The notes under the pieces were generated by a model, which ran no database searches, was not told where the DNA came from, and saw nothing but the letters and a program-made list of their open reading frames with translations. Of a DNA stretch of 64,000 nt, positions 16,361 through 24,900 are shown piece by piece; the first letter of the stretch is position 1; each line of letters starts with the position of its first letter. The stretch lies in contig OW818685.1 in assembly GCA_942493245.1 (NCBI GenBank), positions 1,612,001-1,676,000 on the forward strand, read 5' to 3'. A program made the translations under genes and the position numbers. This DNA comes from DAOPYU01 sp942493245. Lineage in GTDB: Bacteria; Sumerlaeota; Sumerlaeia; UBA8349.

Positions 16361-18487
16361 TCAGCGTCGAGTGACCGTGATCTTGAAGACAAACGAGGAT
16401 TCGTCATTCGAGGAAGAACCGGACTGGCTCACCTGATAAGATCCTTTGGCGCCTGGGGTCGCTTTCGCCTGAATTCCTCCCCCGCGCAACTGATCCAGCA
16501 CCCACTGTTGATTCTTCCCCGGAGCGGTACAGGTCAGGGTACCCAGCGTTTTGCCGAGTCCGGCGGATTGACTGATTGTGGCGCCCCCCCGGAAGAGGCT
16601 GGCCACATCCTCCAGGGAAACCCCCGTACCCACCTGGACCGACACCACCAGGCTCACCGACCCGGATCGAGCCTGTTTCGCTTTGGATTGAACGGGCGCT
16701 TCCGACGTTTTCTTCACCTGCGGGGCCTCCGGCCGTCCAGAGACGGAGCGGGGAGTCGGTTCTTTCTTTCGAGCCTTATTGGCAGCGTTTGACGAATCGT
16801 CCCGATCTGCCTGCTTGACGATGTCCCCCAAAGTCGTTGGCTGGGGGGGCTGTCCTGTTTTGGACGGCAAGGGAGTTGCGGGCGGACGAACCGACTGCGC
16901 GATATCGGCAGCGATGGTTTCTTTTTCCTTCGTTACCGGGCTTCCCGCTACTGTAGTGGGAGAGGCCTTGGGTTTGTTCGCTTCAGATTGGTCTATCAAT
17001 TGCCGAGCCAACTGCGGCGTTGCCCGCTTTTGCGGCGCGGGAGTCTGTGGTTTTTCTTCCGGCTTGACAGATGCCCCCCCGTCTTTCGCTGTAACCGGCG
17101 GAATCCCCTTTTCGGGATCTTTTCCTGTGGGCGTTCGAAAAACCGAAGCGCCCTCTCTCGCCGTTGTCCGTTCTCTTGGAAGAGAAAGATGGAGAGTATC
17201 TTTTTTTTCAGAAACGGCTGCGCCTGCCGTTCCAGCTGCGCGAGTGGGGGCTGCGGCGGAGGGGGGAGGCGTTTTGGAATCGCGGGATTTTTTCTCATCC
17301 AGCGGGAAAAGCCGATCCACCGGAGAAGTCCCCGTTTTCTCGCTGATTTTCAATTGGGAACTGGGTGTGGGGGGCGGTGTGGGAGTGGAAATACGCTCCA
17401 TGTCCTTTGCCGATTCCTCTTTGGCCCCGCTCTGGCGGGCCGTTTCGTCCTGAGCCTTGGCGGATTCCGGCTGAATGTTTCTCGCCGCAGAGAGCGGTGT
17501 TGGAGCCGCGGCAGGTTTGGCCACGGGTGCAGCTGCGGGGGCATATCCGAGGCGGTTCTCGTCGTCCGAGTCTTTCGCCTTGGGTTTTGCCGCTTTTTCA
17601 TCCCGGGATGCGCCACCCGCCGCGCCCGAAAGGGTTTCGGTCTTTTGAGTTTGAGACGCCGGTTTCTCTAAATTGGCTCTTTTTCCCGAGAGCATCTCAA
17701 GCGCTTCGATCGGCTCGGCGAAATTGACTCCCAGTGCGCTGGCGTCTCTTGGGGGAACAGAAGGGGCGCCCTCTTGGGGCAACTCAGGGGCTGGTTGGGC
17801 ATCCGCTGCGTCGGTTTTACCCAATTCTTTGGATGAACCGGTGGCTGCGACTCCAGCCTTTAGGGTTTCCGGCGTGACACTTTCAGTCAGAAGCGGAATG
17901 GACGGAGCGATCTCGGGGCCGTCTCCTGGCGCGGGTGGGGGGGCAAAAAAATAATCTCCGGCTGTCTGAACAGGCGTATTCCCGTCTTCCGCGGCTTTGT
18001 CTTTCGATTCGGAAACGGATAGTGTACGGCTCGCCTGGGGGGTGGTCTCCTTTTGGGGGCTGTAGGCGAGTTTGTCCCGCAGCCCATCTTGCCGCAGGCT
18101 CGGATTTAGCTGGGGCAGCATATGGTAGAACAGCGCCACAGCCAGGCATGCCGCGGCCAGAGTCTGCACCTGCCAGCGTGAACAGACCGTGCGCACCACG
18201 GAAAAGATCGTCGCCTTGCGTTTGGGAGATTCAGATGCGGCGGCTATGGAAACCGTTTCTCCCTTGGCTTCCGCCCGTGCCTGCGCCAGAATCCGCTCGC
18301 GCAACGAGGCCGGAACGGGAGGCGCTTTCAGAGTCCGAAGCGTTTCGACAATCAGGTGGTACGCCTCGAACTCATGGCGCAAATCCGGATCCTGGTTCAG
18401 GGCGCGATCAAGCGCTTCAAGACGTTCTCCCTGCAGGGGCGCCTCAAAATGCTCGTCGAAAAGGGCTTCCAGTTCTTTCCTGTCCAT
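16361..18487 (-). CDS. probable membrane anti-sigma factor with long low-complexity extracytoplasmic region
   Basis: A 708-residue protein encoded 76 nt downstream of an ECF sigma gene. Residues 1-72 are an acidic/helical N-terminal domain of the kind that binds sigma (LEALFDEHFEAPLQGERLEAL, with Pro-rich PPVPASLRERILAQ at its end), but the HxxxCxxC zinc motif of ZAS anti-sigmas is absent. One transmembrane segment at about 106-125 (LAAACLAVALFYHMLPQL) follows. About 490 residues outside the membrane are dominated by Ala, Pro, Lys, Ser and Thr. A compact C-terminal domain of about 90 residues (SLVVSVQVGTGVSLEDVASL to the end at FKITVTRR) is predicted folded. The start at 18487 has GAGGA 9 nt upstream. 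Role as anti-sigma is inferred from position, topology and N-terminal shape. Confidence 0.72.
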   Translation of the reverse strand: MDRKELEALFDEHFEAPLQGERLEALDRALNQDPDLRHEFEAYHLIVETLRTLKAPPVPASLRERILAQARAEAKGETVSIAAASESPKRKATIFSVVRTVCSRWQVQTLAAACLAVALFYHMLPQLNPSLRQDGLRDKLAYSPQKETTPQASRTLSVSESKDKAAEDGNTPVQTAGDYFFAPPPAPGDGPEIAPSIPLLTESVTPETLKAGVAATGSSKELGKTDAADAQPAPELPQEGAPSVPPRDASALGVNFAEPIEALEMLSGKRANLEKPASQTQKTETLSGAAGGASRDEKAAKPKAKDSDDENRLGYAPAAAPVAKPAAAPTPLSAARNIQPESAKAQDETARQSGAKEESAKDMERISTPTPPPTPSSQLKISEKTGTSPVDRLFPLDEKKSRDSKTPPPSAAAPTRAAGTAGAAVSEKKDTLHLSLPRERTTAREGASVFRTPTGKDPEKGIPPVTAKDGGASVKPEEKPQTPAPQKRATPQLARQLIDQSEANKPKASPTTVAGSPVTKEKETIAADIAQSVRPPATPLPSKTGQPPQPTTLGDIVKQADRDDSSNAANKARKKEPTPRSVSGRPEAPQVKKTSEAPVQSKAKQARSGSVSLVVSVQVGTGVSLEDVASLFRGGATISQSAGLGKTLGTLTCTAPGKNQQWVLDQLRGGGIQAKATPGAKGSYQVSQSGSSSNDESSFVFKITVTRR

Positions 18488-18563
18488 GATCCGATTCCTC
18501 AACCACACCCGTCATAGCCTGACAATATATGGACGTCTGTGTCTCTCTCTCCCACGCGGCCTT

Positions 18564-19211
18564 TTACAACAGGTCGCGCATACTCTCGCGCAATTGATGC
18601 CGCGCCCGGTTGATCCGGGACTTGACCGTGCCGATGGAGCAGTCGAGCACCTCGGCGATTTCCTCATAGGACAAATTCTGGCCGAAACGCAATGCCATCA
18701 CTTCGCGGAACTCCGGCTGCAATTGGGCCAGGTGGACTTCAAGCGCCTCCTTCAACTCCCGCGCTTCGGCCTGCTGACGCGGATTCGGTCCCGGGTCCGG
18801 GATTTCCAGCGCCCGGGGGTCTTCCTCCGAGAACGTCTCGTCTATCGAGTCGTGTTTGTCGCGATGACGGCGCTGGTGGTACTTCCAGCGGTTCTTCACG
18901 CGGTTCACCGTGACCCGGTAGAACCAGGTGCCCAGACGCGACTCGAAGCGAAACTCTCCCGCGTGGCGGAAGAAACTCAGGAAAACCTCCTGGGCGATGT
19001 CTTCCGCCTCGTCGTGATCGTGAAGCAGGTGATAGGCCAGTCCGAACACCTGATTCTGGAAGAGTTGAATGAGTTGATCAAACGCCTCCAGATTCCCCTG
19101 CTGGCACGCTTCGACCAGACGGCGCTCTTCCGCCTCGGCAACCAGGCTTTCGCCACGGCTCTCCTCTGGGGCCACCCGGTTGCTCTCTATAGTCTCAGAC
19201 ACCATGCGCAT
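18564..19211 (-). CDS. ECF-family RNA polymerase sigma factor (RpoE-like)
   Basis: A 215-residue sigma-70-family extracytoplasmic-function factor. Region 2 includes NQVFGLAYHLLHDHDEAEDIAQEVFLSFF and the -10-recognition stretch WFYRVTVNRVKNRWKYHQRR. Region 4 includes LQPEFREVMALRFGQNLSY and the helix-turn-helix EEIAEVLDCSIGTVKSRINRARHQLRE. A variable acidic linker separates the two. Two ATG codons (19211 and 19205) are possible starts, with GGATGA upstream of the first. The putative anti-sigma gene follows on the same strand, a typical pairing that suggests release of the factor on an envelope signal. Its target promoters are not identifiable here. Confidence 0.95.
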   Translation of the reverse strand: MRMVSETIESNRVAPEESRGESLVAEAEERRLVEACQQGNLEAFDQLIQLFQNQVFGLAYHLLHDHDEAEDIAQEVFLSFFRHAGEFRFESRLGTWFYRVTVNRVKNRWKYHQRRHRDKHDSIDETFSEEDPRALEIPDPGPNPRQQAEARELKEALEVHLAQLQPEFREVMALRFGQNLSYEEIAEVLDCSIGTVKSRINRARHQLRESMRDLL

Positions 19212-19659
19212 CGGAAAGTTTCATCCGTCAGGAGGTTTTTTTCACAAGCTGCCGGATTGTGGCAAAAAGCAGAAGGTTCTGCAACGGAAAACCGGCAATA
19301 ACCCGGATAGAAAAATCGCGTCCGGGCATGTCTTTCGTTCCGGTATCTGATAAGGGTATCGAATCCGAGGCGCTGGTTGTCTTGAAGTCATGCCCCGGAT
19401 CGTTCCTGTTCGGAATGGTTTCGTCGCAGGTTTTTTTTCTCGTTTGGGGTATTAGGCCAACCTGTTCATCCCGAGGTGCATCCCGAGGTGCTATTGACAC
19501 CGGAAGGCAAATCGGTTATAATAAAAAGCCGGTGCCGAAATGAACGGCGCAAAAGGTGGGAATTTTTTCAATCAAAGACAGGCAGCAGCCCGGCCCGCGC
19601 CGGTACGCGAAGCAACATCTTCAGATGGGTTGAGGAACGACCCGAGGGTTGGAGATTTC
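19212..19659 (+). other. 448-bp divergent intergenic region and 5' leader
   Basis: Lies between the minus-strand sigma gene and the plus-strand lamin-tail gene. It holds a consensus promoter at 19494-19522 and, downstream of it, a leader of about 130 nt with one GC-rich inverted segment near 19587-19603. A tandem 10-bp CATCCCGAGG-type repeat lies at about 19468-19490. I see no gene and no riboswitch motif that I recognise. Confidence 0.6.
19494..19522 (+). promoter_or_regulatory. perfect-consensus sigma-70 promoter
   Basis: TTGACA at 19494-19499 and TATAAT at 19517-19522 are separated by exactly 17 bp. Transcription would begin near 19529-19530, giving an untranslated leader of about 130 nt before the ATG at 19660. 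Confidence 0.85.
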
Positions 19660-21600
19660 ATGCGTTTCTCTGTTTTCTTTTGTGACAATTGCGTCGAGCG
19701 GTTTCGTATTCCCGTCTCTCCCGTCTTGTCTTGCATCAAAACCGCATTATTTCTTCTTTGTCTTCTGGGGGTGACCGGCAATGGGGGCGAACAACTCTTT
19801 GCCGCGCCTTTGAACGACTACCTGCGTCTCACTGAAATCATGTACAATCCAATTGATGGGGATCCGGGATTCGAGTATCTCGAATTCCACAACATCAGCG
19901 CGTCTGTTACGCTCGACTTGAGCGCCTGCCGTTTTGCGCAAGGGGTGACGTTCACGTTTCCAGCCGGTTCGACGATTGCTCCGGGAGGGTTCCTGCTTCT
20001 GGTGGCCGCTCCCAATACGAGCAACTACGCGGGTTTCCGGACTCACTACGGGCTCGATACATCGGTTTCAATTGTCGGACCCTATTCCAGCAAACTGAGC
20101 AACAACGGGGAAATTCTCCAGCTACTGGATTCCGGCGGAGGGACGCTTTTCCAGTTTGCGTATGGAGTGGATGGCGATTGGCCGGACCGGGCCGACGGGG
20201 GGGGGAGCTCGTTGGAGTTGGAAAAGCCGCTGGAGACTTTGCCGGTGGATTATGGGAATGACAAAAAGTGGCGATCGAGCAAGAACTACCGCGGATCGCC
20301 CGGAAAGGCCGGGCTTTCCCTCAAAAAGTCCGTAGTCATCAACGAGGTTTTGAGCCATACCGACCCGCCTCAGTACGATTCGATCGAACTCTTCAACAGC
20401 TCCGATGCCGCGGTGGCGATTGGCGGGTGGTGGTTGAGCGATTTCAGCGACCAGAACTATTTCAAGTACCAGATCCCGGCGGGTGTGACGCTCCAGTCCG
20501 GCGAGTACATCGTGTATAACGAAACGCACTTCAATCCCACTCCCACAACTCCCGGTCCCAATGATTTCAGTCTGAATGGCGCTCATGGGGATGAGGCGTA
20601 CCTGATGGGAAAAACCAGCGACGGGATTGTTTACTTCGCGGATAACGTCCAGTTCCCAGCCCAGAAAAACGGCGAGAGTTTTGGTCTTTATCCCAATGGT
20701 TCCGGTGTTCTGGCTCCCATGGAAACGCTGACTCTGGGCGAGATGAATAGTGATCCGAGAGTAGGACCGCTTGTGATCAGTGAATTGCATTACAATCCCG
20801 GCGCCATGCTCAACGCCAATGAACTGGAGTTTGTCGAGATTTACAACCCGACGTTTCAGACCGTGAGTTTGAACAACTGGACGGTGGGAGAGGGAGTTAA
20901 CTTCGCCTTCCCGGCGGGAACTTCGATTCCTGCTTTGGAGTGCCTCCTGGTGGTCCCGTTCAGTCCCACCGATCCTTCTTCGGCCACAGCGCGCGCCAAT
21001 TTCTTGAGCGCCTACAGCCTGGCGCCCACCACGCTCATGGCAGGGCCTTACTCCGGTTCCCTCAGCAATGGAGGTGAACGCATCCGGCTTTTCCGACCCG
21101 ATGAACCGCCAAGCGACGAACCGGCATTTTACCCGCAATTGCTCGAAGACGAAGTGGATTATTCGGACAGTTCGCCCTGGCCGGTTGCGGCGGACGGCAC
21201 GGGGCAGTCCCTCACGCGTAAGGAACCGACCCTGTGGGGCGATGAGGCGACCAACTGGTTGTCTGCCGTGCCCACACCCGGAACCATTGGCGCCACCAAG
21301 ACGCCTCCGTCCTTCGAAACGCAGCCCCTTACATCGGCCACAGTGGGAACCCCCTACAACTATGTGTTCATCGTCAAAGGAAATCCCACCCCGAGCGTTG
21401 TGGTCGAAAATCTCCCCGACTGGCTTCTGTTCAACGGATTCGATGCCCTGACCGGGACGCCGGCGCCTGGGAACATTGGAGTGACGCCCACCATCACAAT
21501 TCGCGCGACCAACTCGGAGGGAGTTAGAAATCAGGAGTTCCAGATCACGGTACAACCGCTGTCCGGCGATCAGCCATCCGGCCTGTGGCGGGTGTATTGA
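19660..21600 (+). CDS. secreted lamin-tail-domain (LTD) surface protein
   Basis: A 646-residue exported protein. ATG at 19660 has GGAG 8 nt upstream; earlier in-frame starts lie in the leader. The signal peptide is at about residues 22-50 (TALFLLCLLGVTG, ending LFAAP). Three lamin-tail domains follow, with typical openings LRLTEIMYNP (about 55), VVINEVLSHTDPP (about 227) and LVISELHYNPGAML (about 370), each with a FEYLEFHN / DSIELFN / LEFVEIYN strand. A putative Ig-like (He_PIG type) domain lies at about 555-635 (PDWLLFNGFDALTGTPAPG). The protein ends in LWRVY. Its whole length is homologous to the last 600 or so residues of the protein at 21915. A G9 homopolymer lies at codon 180. LTDs are linked to extracellular or nuclease-associated roles, but no catalytic domain is present. 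Confidence 0.88.
   Translation: MRFSVFFCDNCVERFRIPVSPVLSCIKTALFLLCLLGVTGNGGEQLFAAPLNDYLRLTEIMYNPIDGDPGFEYLEFHNISASVTLDLSACRFAQGVTFTFPAGSTIAPGGFLLLVAAPNTSNYAGFRTHYGLDTSVSIVGPYSSKLSNNGEILQLLDSGGGTLFQFAYGVDGDWPDRADGGGSSLELEKPLETLPVDYGNDKKWRSSKNYRGSPGKAGLSLKKSVVINEVLSHTDPPQYDSIELFNSSDAAVAIGGWWLSDFSDQNYFKYQIPAGVTLQSGEYIVYNETHFNPTPTTPGPNDFSLNGAHGDEAYLMGKTSDGIVYFADNVQFPAQKNGESFGLYPNGSGVLAPMETLTLGEMNSDPRVGPLVISELHYNPGAMLNANELEFVEIYNPTFQTVSLNNWTVGEGVNFAFPAGTSIPALECLLVVPFSPTDPSSATARANFLSAYSLAPTTLMAGPYSGSLSNGGERIRLFRPDEPPSDEPAFYPQLLEDEVDYSDSSPWPVAADGTGQSLTRKEPTLWGDEATNWLSAVPTPGTIGATKTPPSFETQPLTSATVGTPYNYVFIVKGNPTPSVVVENLPDWLLFNGFDALTGTPAPGNIGVTPTITIRATNSEGVRNQEFQITVQPLSGDQPSGLWRVY
20197..20205 (+). repeat. 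G9 homopolymer inside the LTD gene
   Basis: Nine consecutive G residues encode part of an Asp-Gly-Gly-Gly-Ser-Ser turn. Slippage by one base would shift the frame about a quarter of the way into the protein. The paralogue at 21915 encodes the equivalent turn with mixed codons. Confidence 0.9.
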
Positions 21601-21613
21601 GCCGTCCCTGTTC

Positions 21614-21790
21614 CACCTCGATCCTTCATCCTTATGTTTGAAGGATTTGAAAACCTGGATCTATTGTGGTTTTCAGCCCCCGGAGGGGGCGACGGTGAGT
21701 AGCCGTGGGTGACCGAAGGGAACCCACGGAACACGCAGAAAAATACGATCAAGCCCCGGAGGGGCGGCAGAAACGTGAAGGATCGAGGTG
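21614..21790. repeat. 177-bp element bounded by 15-bp perfect inverted repeats
   Basis: CACCTCGATCCTTCA at 21614-21628 is repeated in inverse orientation at 21776-21790. Inside are two G/C palindromes of the CCCCGGAGGGG type (21677-21690 and 21753-21763) and an inverted pair CCGTGGGT/ACCCACGG (21703-21710 and 21722-21729). Such CCCCGGAGGGG-type units are known as dispersed intergenic repeats in several planctomycete, verrucomicrobial and related genomes. It fills most of the 314-bp gap between the two LTD genes; no gene is visible there. Confidence 0.8.
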
Positions 21791-21914
21791 TTCCATGCGT
21801 TTGCAGAGTATTCAGATTGATGTACACAAGACCCCCACGGCGATTCATACCGGCATAGAAGCGACAGGAAAAGCCCGGTGAACTCGTATCAGAATCGGAA
21901 AGTCAGGAGAAGCC

Positions 21915-24900
21915 ATGCAAGTGCGTTCATTCTGTTCCAAAGCGTTCGATGTTGCGTTCTTGAAAGGCAGACGGGGATTTCTTTTGTTTCTGATGGGGTG
22001 TCTTCTCGCACTCGGGATGGGGCAGGCTTCGACTGTTTGCGCTCAACAGTCCCAATCCCCCCTGGTGATTACCGAATTTCTCGCTTCCAACAATTCCGGT
22101 TTGCAGGATGAAAATGGCGATTATTCCGACTGGATCGAGATCCACAATCGCAGCGCCGCGGCGGTCAATCTGAACGGGTGGTACCTGACCGACGATGCCA
22201 ACGATCCGGTTTTGTGGGCTTTCCCGAGCAAGACTCTGGATGCGGGCGCCTACCTGCTGGTGTACGCCAGTGGCAAGGACCGACGCAATCCAGCGGCCAA
22301 TCTTCACACCAGTTTTCAGATCTCGTCCAATGGCGGCTATCTGGCCCTGGTTGGTCCGGGGCCGGTTGTTCTGCACGAATTCAACCCCTATCCGAGTCAG
22401 TCTGCCGATATGTCCTACGGACTGTACAGTTTGAATGTCGCGATGGTGAAATCAGGAGCGGAGGCCGCCTATAAAGTGCCCACCGCTGCCGACGCCTCGT
22501 TGAACTGGACGGCAACCGGCTTCAACCAGACGTCCTGGAGCAAAAGTCCCACGGCGCTGGGTTTCGGCGCCGCAGCCGCCACGGGCATGGTGTCGCACTG
22601 GCTTCTGGACGAAAACACGGGAACGACTGCGATTGATTTTGTCGGCGGCAACAACGCGACCCTCAATGGCAGCGCCGCCTGGGCGCCCACGGAGGGGCAG
22701 GTGGACGGGGCTGTCCGACTGAATGGACCGGGGTCGTATCTTTCGGTGGGCAACGAATCCAATTTCGACTTTACGAACGCCATGACAGTGGCCTGCTGGA
22801 TCCGCCCCGACACCTTTGACGCCACGTGGCAGGCCTTTGTCTGCAAGGGCGACTACAGCTGGCGCCTCCATCGCGCCGGTGACACCAATTTTCTCAACTT
22901 CGCCTGTAATGGTCTTTCCCAACTCGATGTGACCGGAACCACGAATATCAACGACGGGCAATGGCACCATGTGGTTGGAGTCTATGACGGCGCCAATCTT
23001 TATATCTATGTGGATGGCAACCTGGATGGCAGTATCGCCAGCACGGGTCTGATTGACAACACGGGCGATCCGGTCCAGATCGGCTCGAATGCCTCCATGT
23101 CTGGCCGTGAGTTCAAAGGTCTGATGGATGATGTCTGCATCTACAACCGCGCCCTGACCGCGGAAGAGATCGGCGCCCTTTACACGTCCACGGCCACCCG
23201 CACCGACTTGCGTGGCGTAATGCTCGGAATCAACGCCTCCCTCTGGACCCGGTTTACCTTCACGGGACAGGACTTGGCGCAGTTCGACCGGATGACGCTC
23301 AGCATGAAGTATGAGGATGGGTTTGCCGCCTTTCTCAACGGTTCCCCCCTGGTCAGTTCCAATGCGCCGTCTCCACTTGCGTGGAATTCTACGGCCCTGA
23401 CGGATCGTCCGGATGAGAGTGCGGGAAATTTCCAGGAATTCGACGTGAGTTCGGCCATGAGCCAGATTCTGTCGGGTACAAACGTCTTGGCCATTCAAGC
23501 CATGAACGACGCTGTGAGCGATGAGTCTTTCACCCTATTGCCTGAATTGCGCGCTTCCAGCGCGGAGGATGCGGCTCAATACTTCACCTCACCTTCGCCC
23601 GGTGGAGCCAACACGGCTTCCGGCCTGATCGGATTGGTTGGAGACACAAAGTTCAGCCACAACCGCGGCTTCTACACCACGGCCTTCAACCTGACCATCA
23701 CCTGCGACACGCCCGGAGCGGAAATCCGGTACACCACCAATGGAAACACTCCGACCAAAGCGAATGGGACTCTTTACACGGGTCCGATCGCCATCAGCAA
23801 GACCACCCCGTTGCGGGTGGTGGCTTTCAAGGAGGGGTGGAAGCAAAGCAATTGTGACACTCACACCTATATCTTTCTGGCGGATGTGATCCGCCAGTCG
23901 TCCAATGGCGAAACGCCGGGGACCGGCTGGCCGACTGGATCGCTCAATGGACAAACCATCAATTACGGCATGGACCCCGACGTGGTCAACAACGCCACCT
24001 ACTCCGCTCAGATGATTCCGGCCCTTCAGGCTATTCCCACGTTCTCGATCGTGACCGATCTGAGCAACCTGTTCAACGCGAGCACCGGTATCTATGTCAA
24101 TGCGCAAGGCGATGGAGCGGAATGGGAACGGCCTGCCTCCTTCGAACTCATCAATCCCGATGGAACCAAAGGTTTTCATATCAATGGTGGGTTGAGAATA
24201 CGGGGTGGTTACAGCCGCAGCGGCGACAACCCCAAACATGCGTTCCGTCTTTTTTTCCGATCTGAATACGGCGAAAGTAAGCTGCGATACCCCCTTTTCG
24301 GTGAAGAGGGCGCCAACGAGTTCGATAAAGTGGATCTGCGCACGGCTCAGAATTACTCCTGGAGTTTTGGAGGCGACTCGAACAATACGATGGTTCGGGA
24401 AATCTGGTCCCGCGATACCCAGCGCGACATGGGGGATCCTTACACGCGGGGGCGCTACTATCACCTCTACATTGATGGGCAGTACTGGGGGATTTACGAT
24501 ACCCAGGAACGCGCCGAATCCAGTTTTGCGGCAACCTACATGGGGGGAGACAAGGACGACTACGATGTCTTCAAGGTGGATACGAATGGGTACGTCATTT
24601 ATGCCACCGAAGGTTCCATGACCTATTGGCAGTCGATCTGGAATCTCGCCACCGCGGGCTTCAACAATGCCAATTACTACCGCGCTCTCGGCTGCAACCC
24701 GGACGGATCCCGGAACCCCGCCTATCCCATTCTGCTCGATCAGGACAATCTGATTCAATACATGTTGATCACTTACTACACAGGGAACTTCGACGCCCCC
24801 ATTTCCGCTTTCCTGAACAACGAAAGTCCGAACAATTTCTACGGGATACTCAACCGCAACAACCCGACCGGGTGGAAGTTCTTCGCCCATGATGCGGAGC

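Noticed and set aside
21570..21848. Antisense frame in the 177-bp element
   Set aside because: Its PLRGL-type peptide is the usual by-product of the CCCCGGAGGGG repeat family, not a protein.
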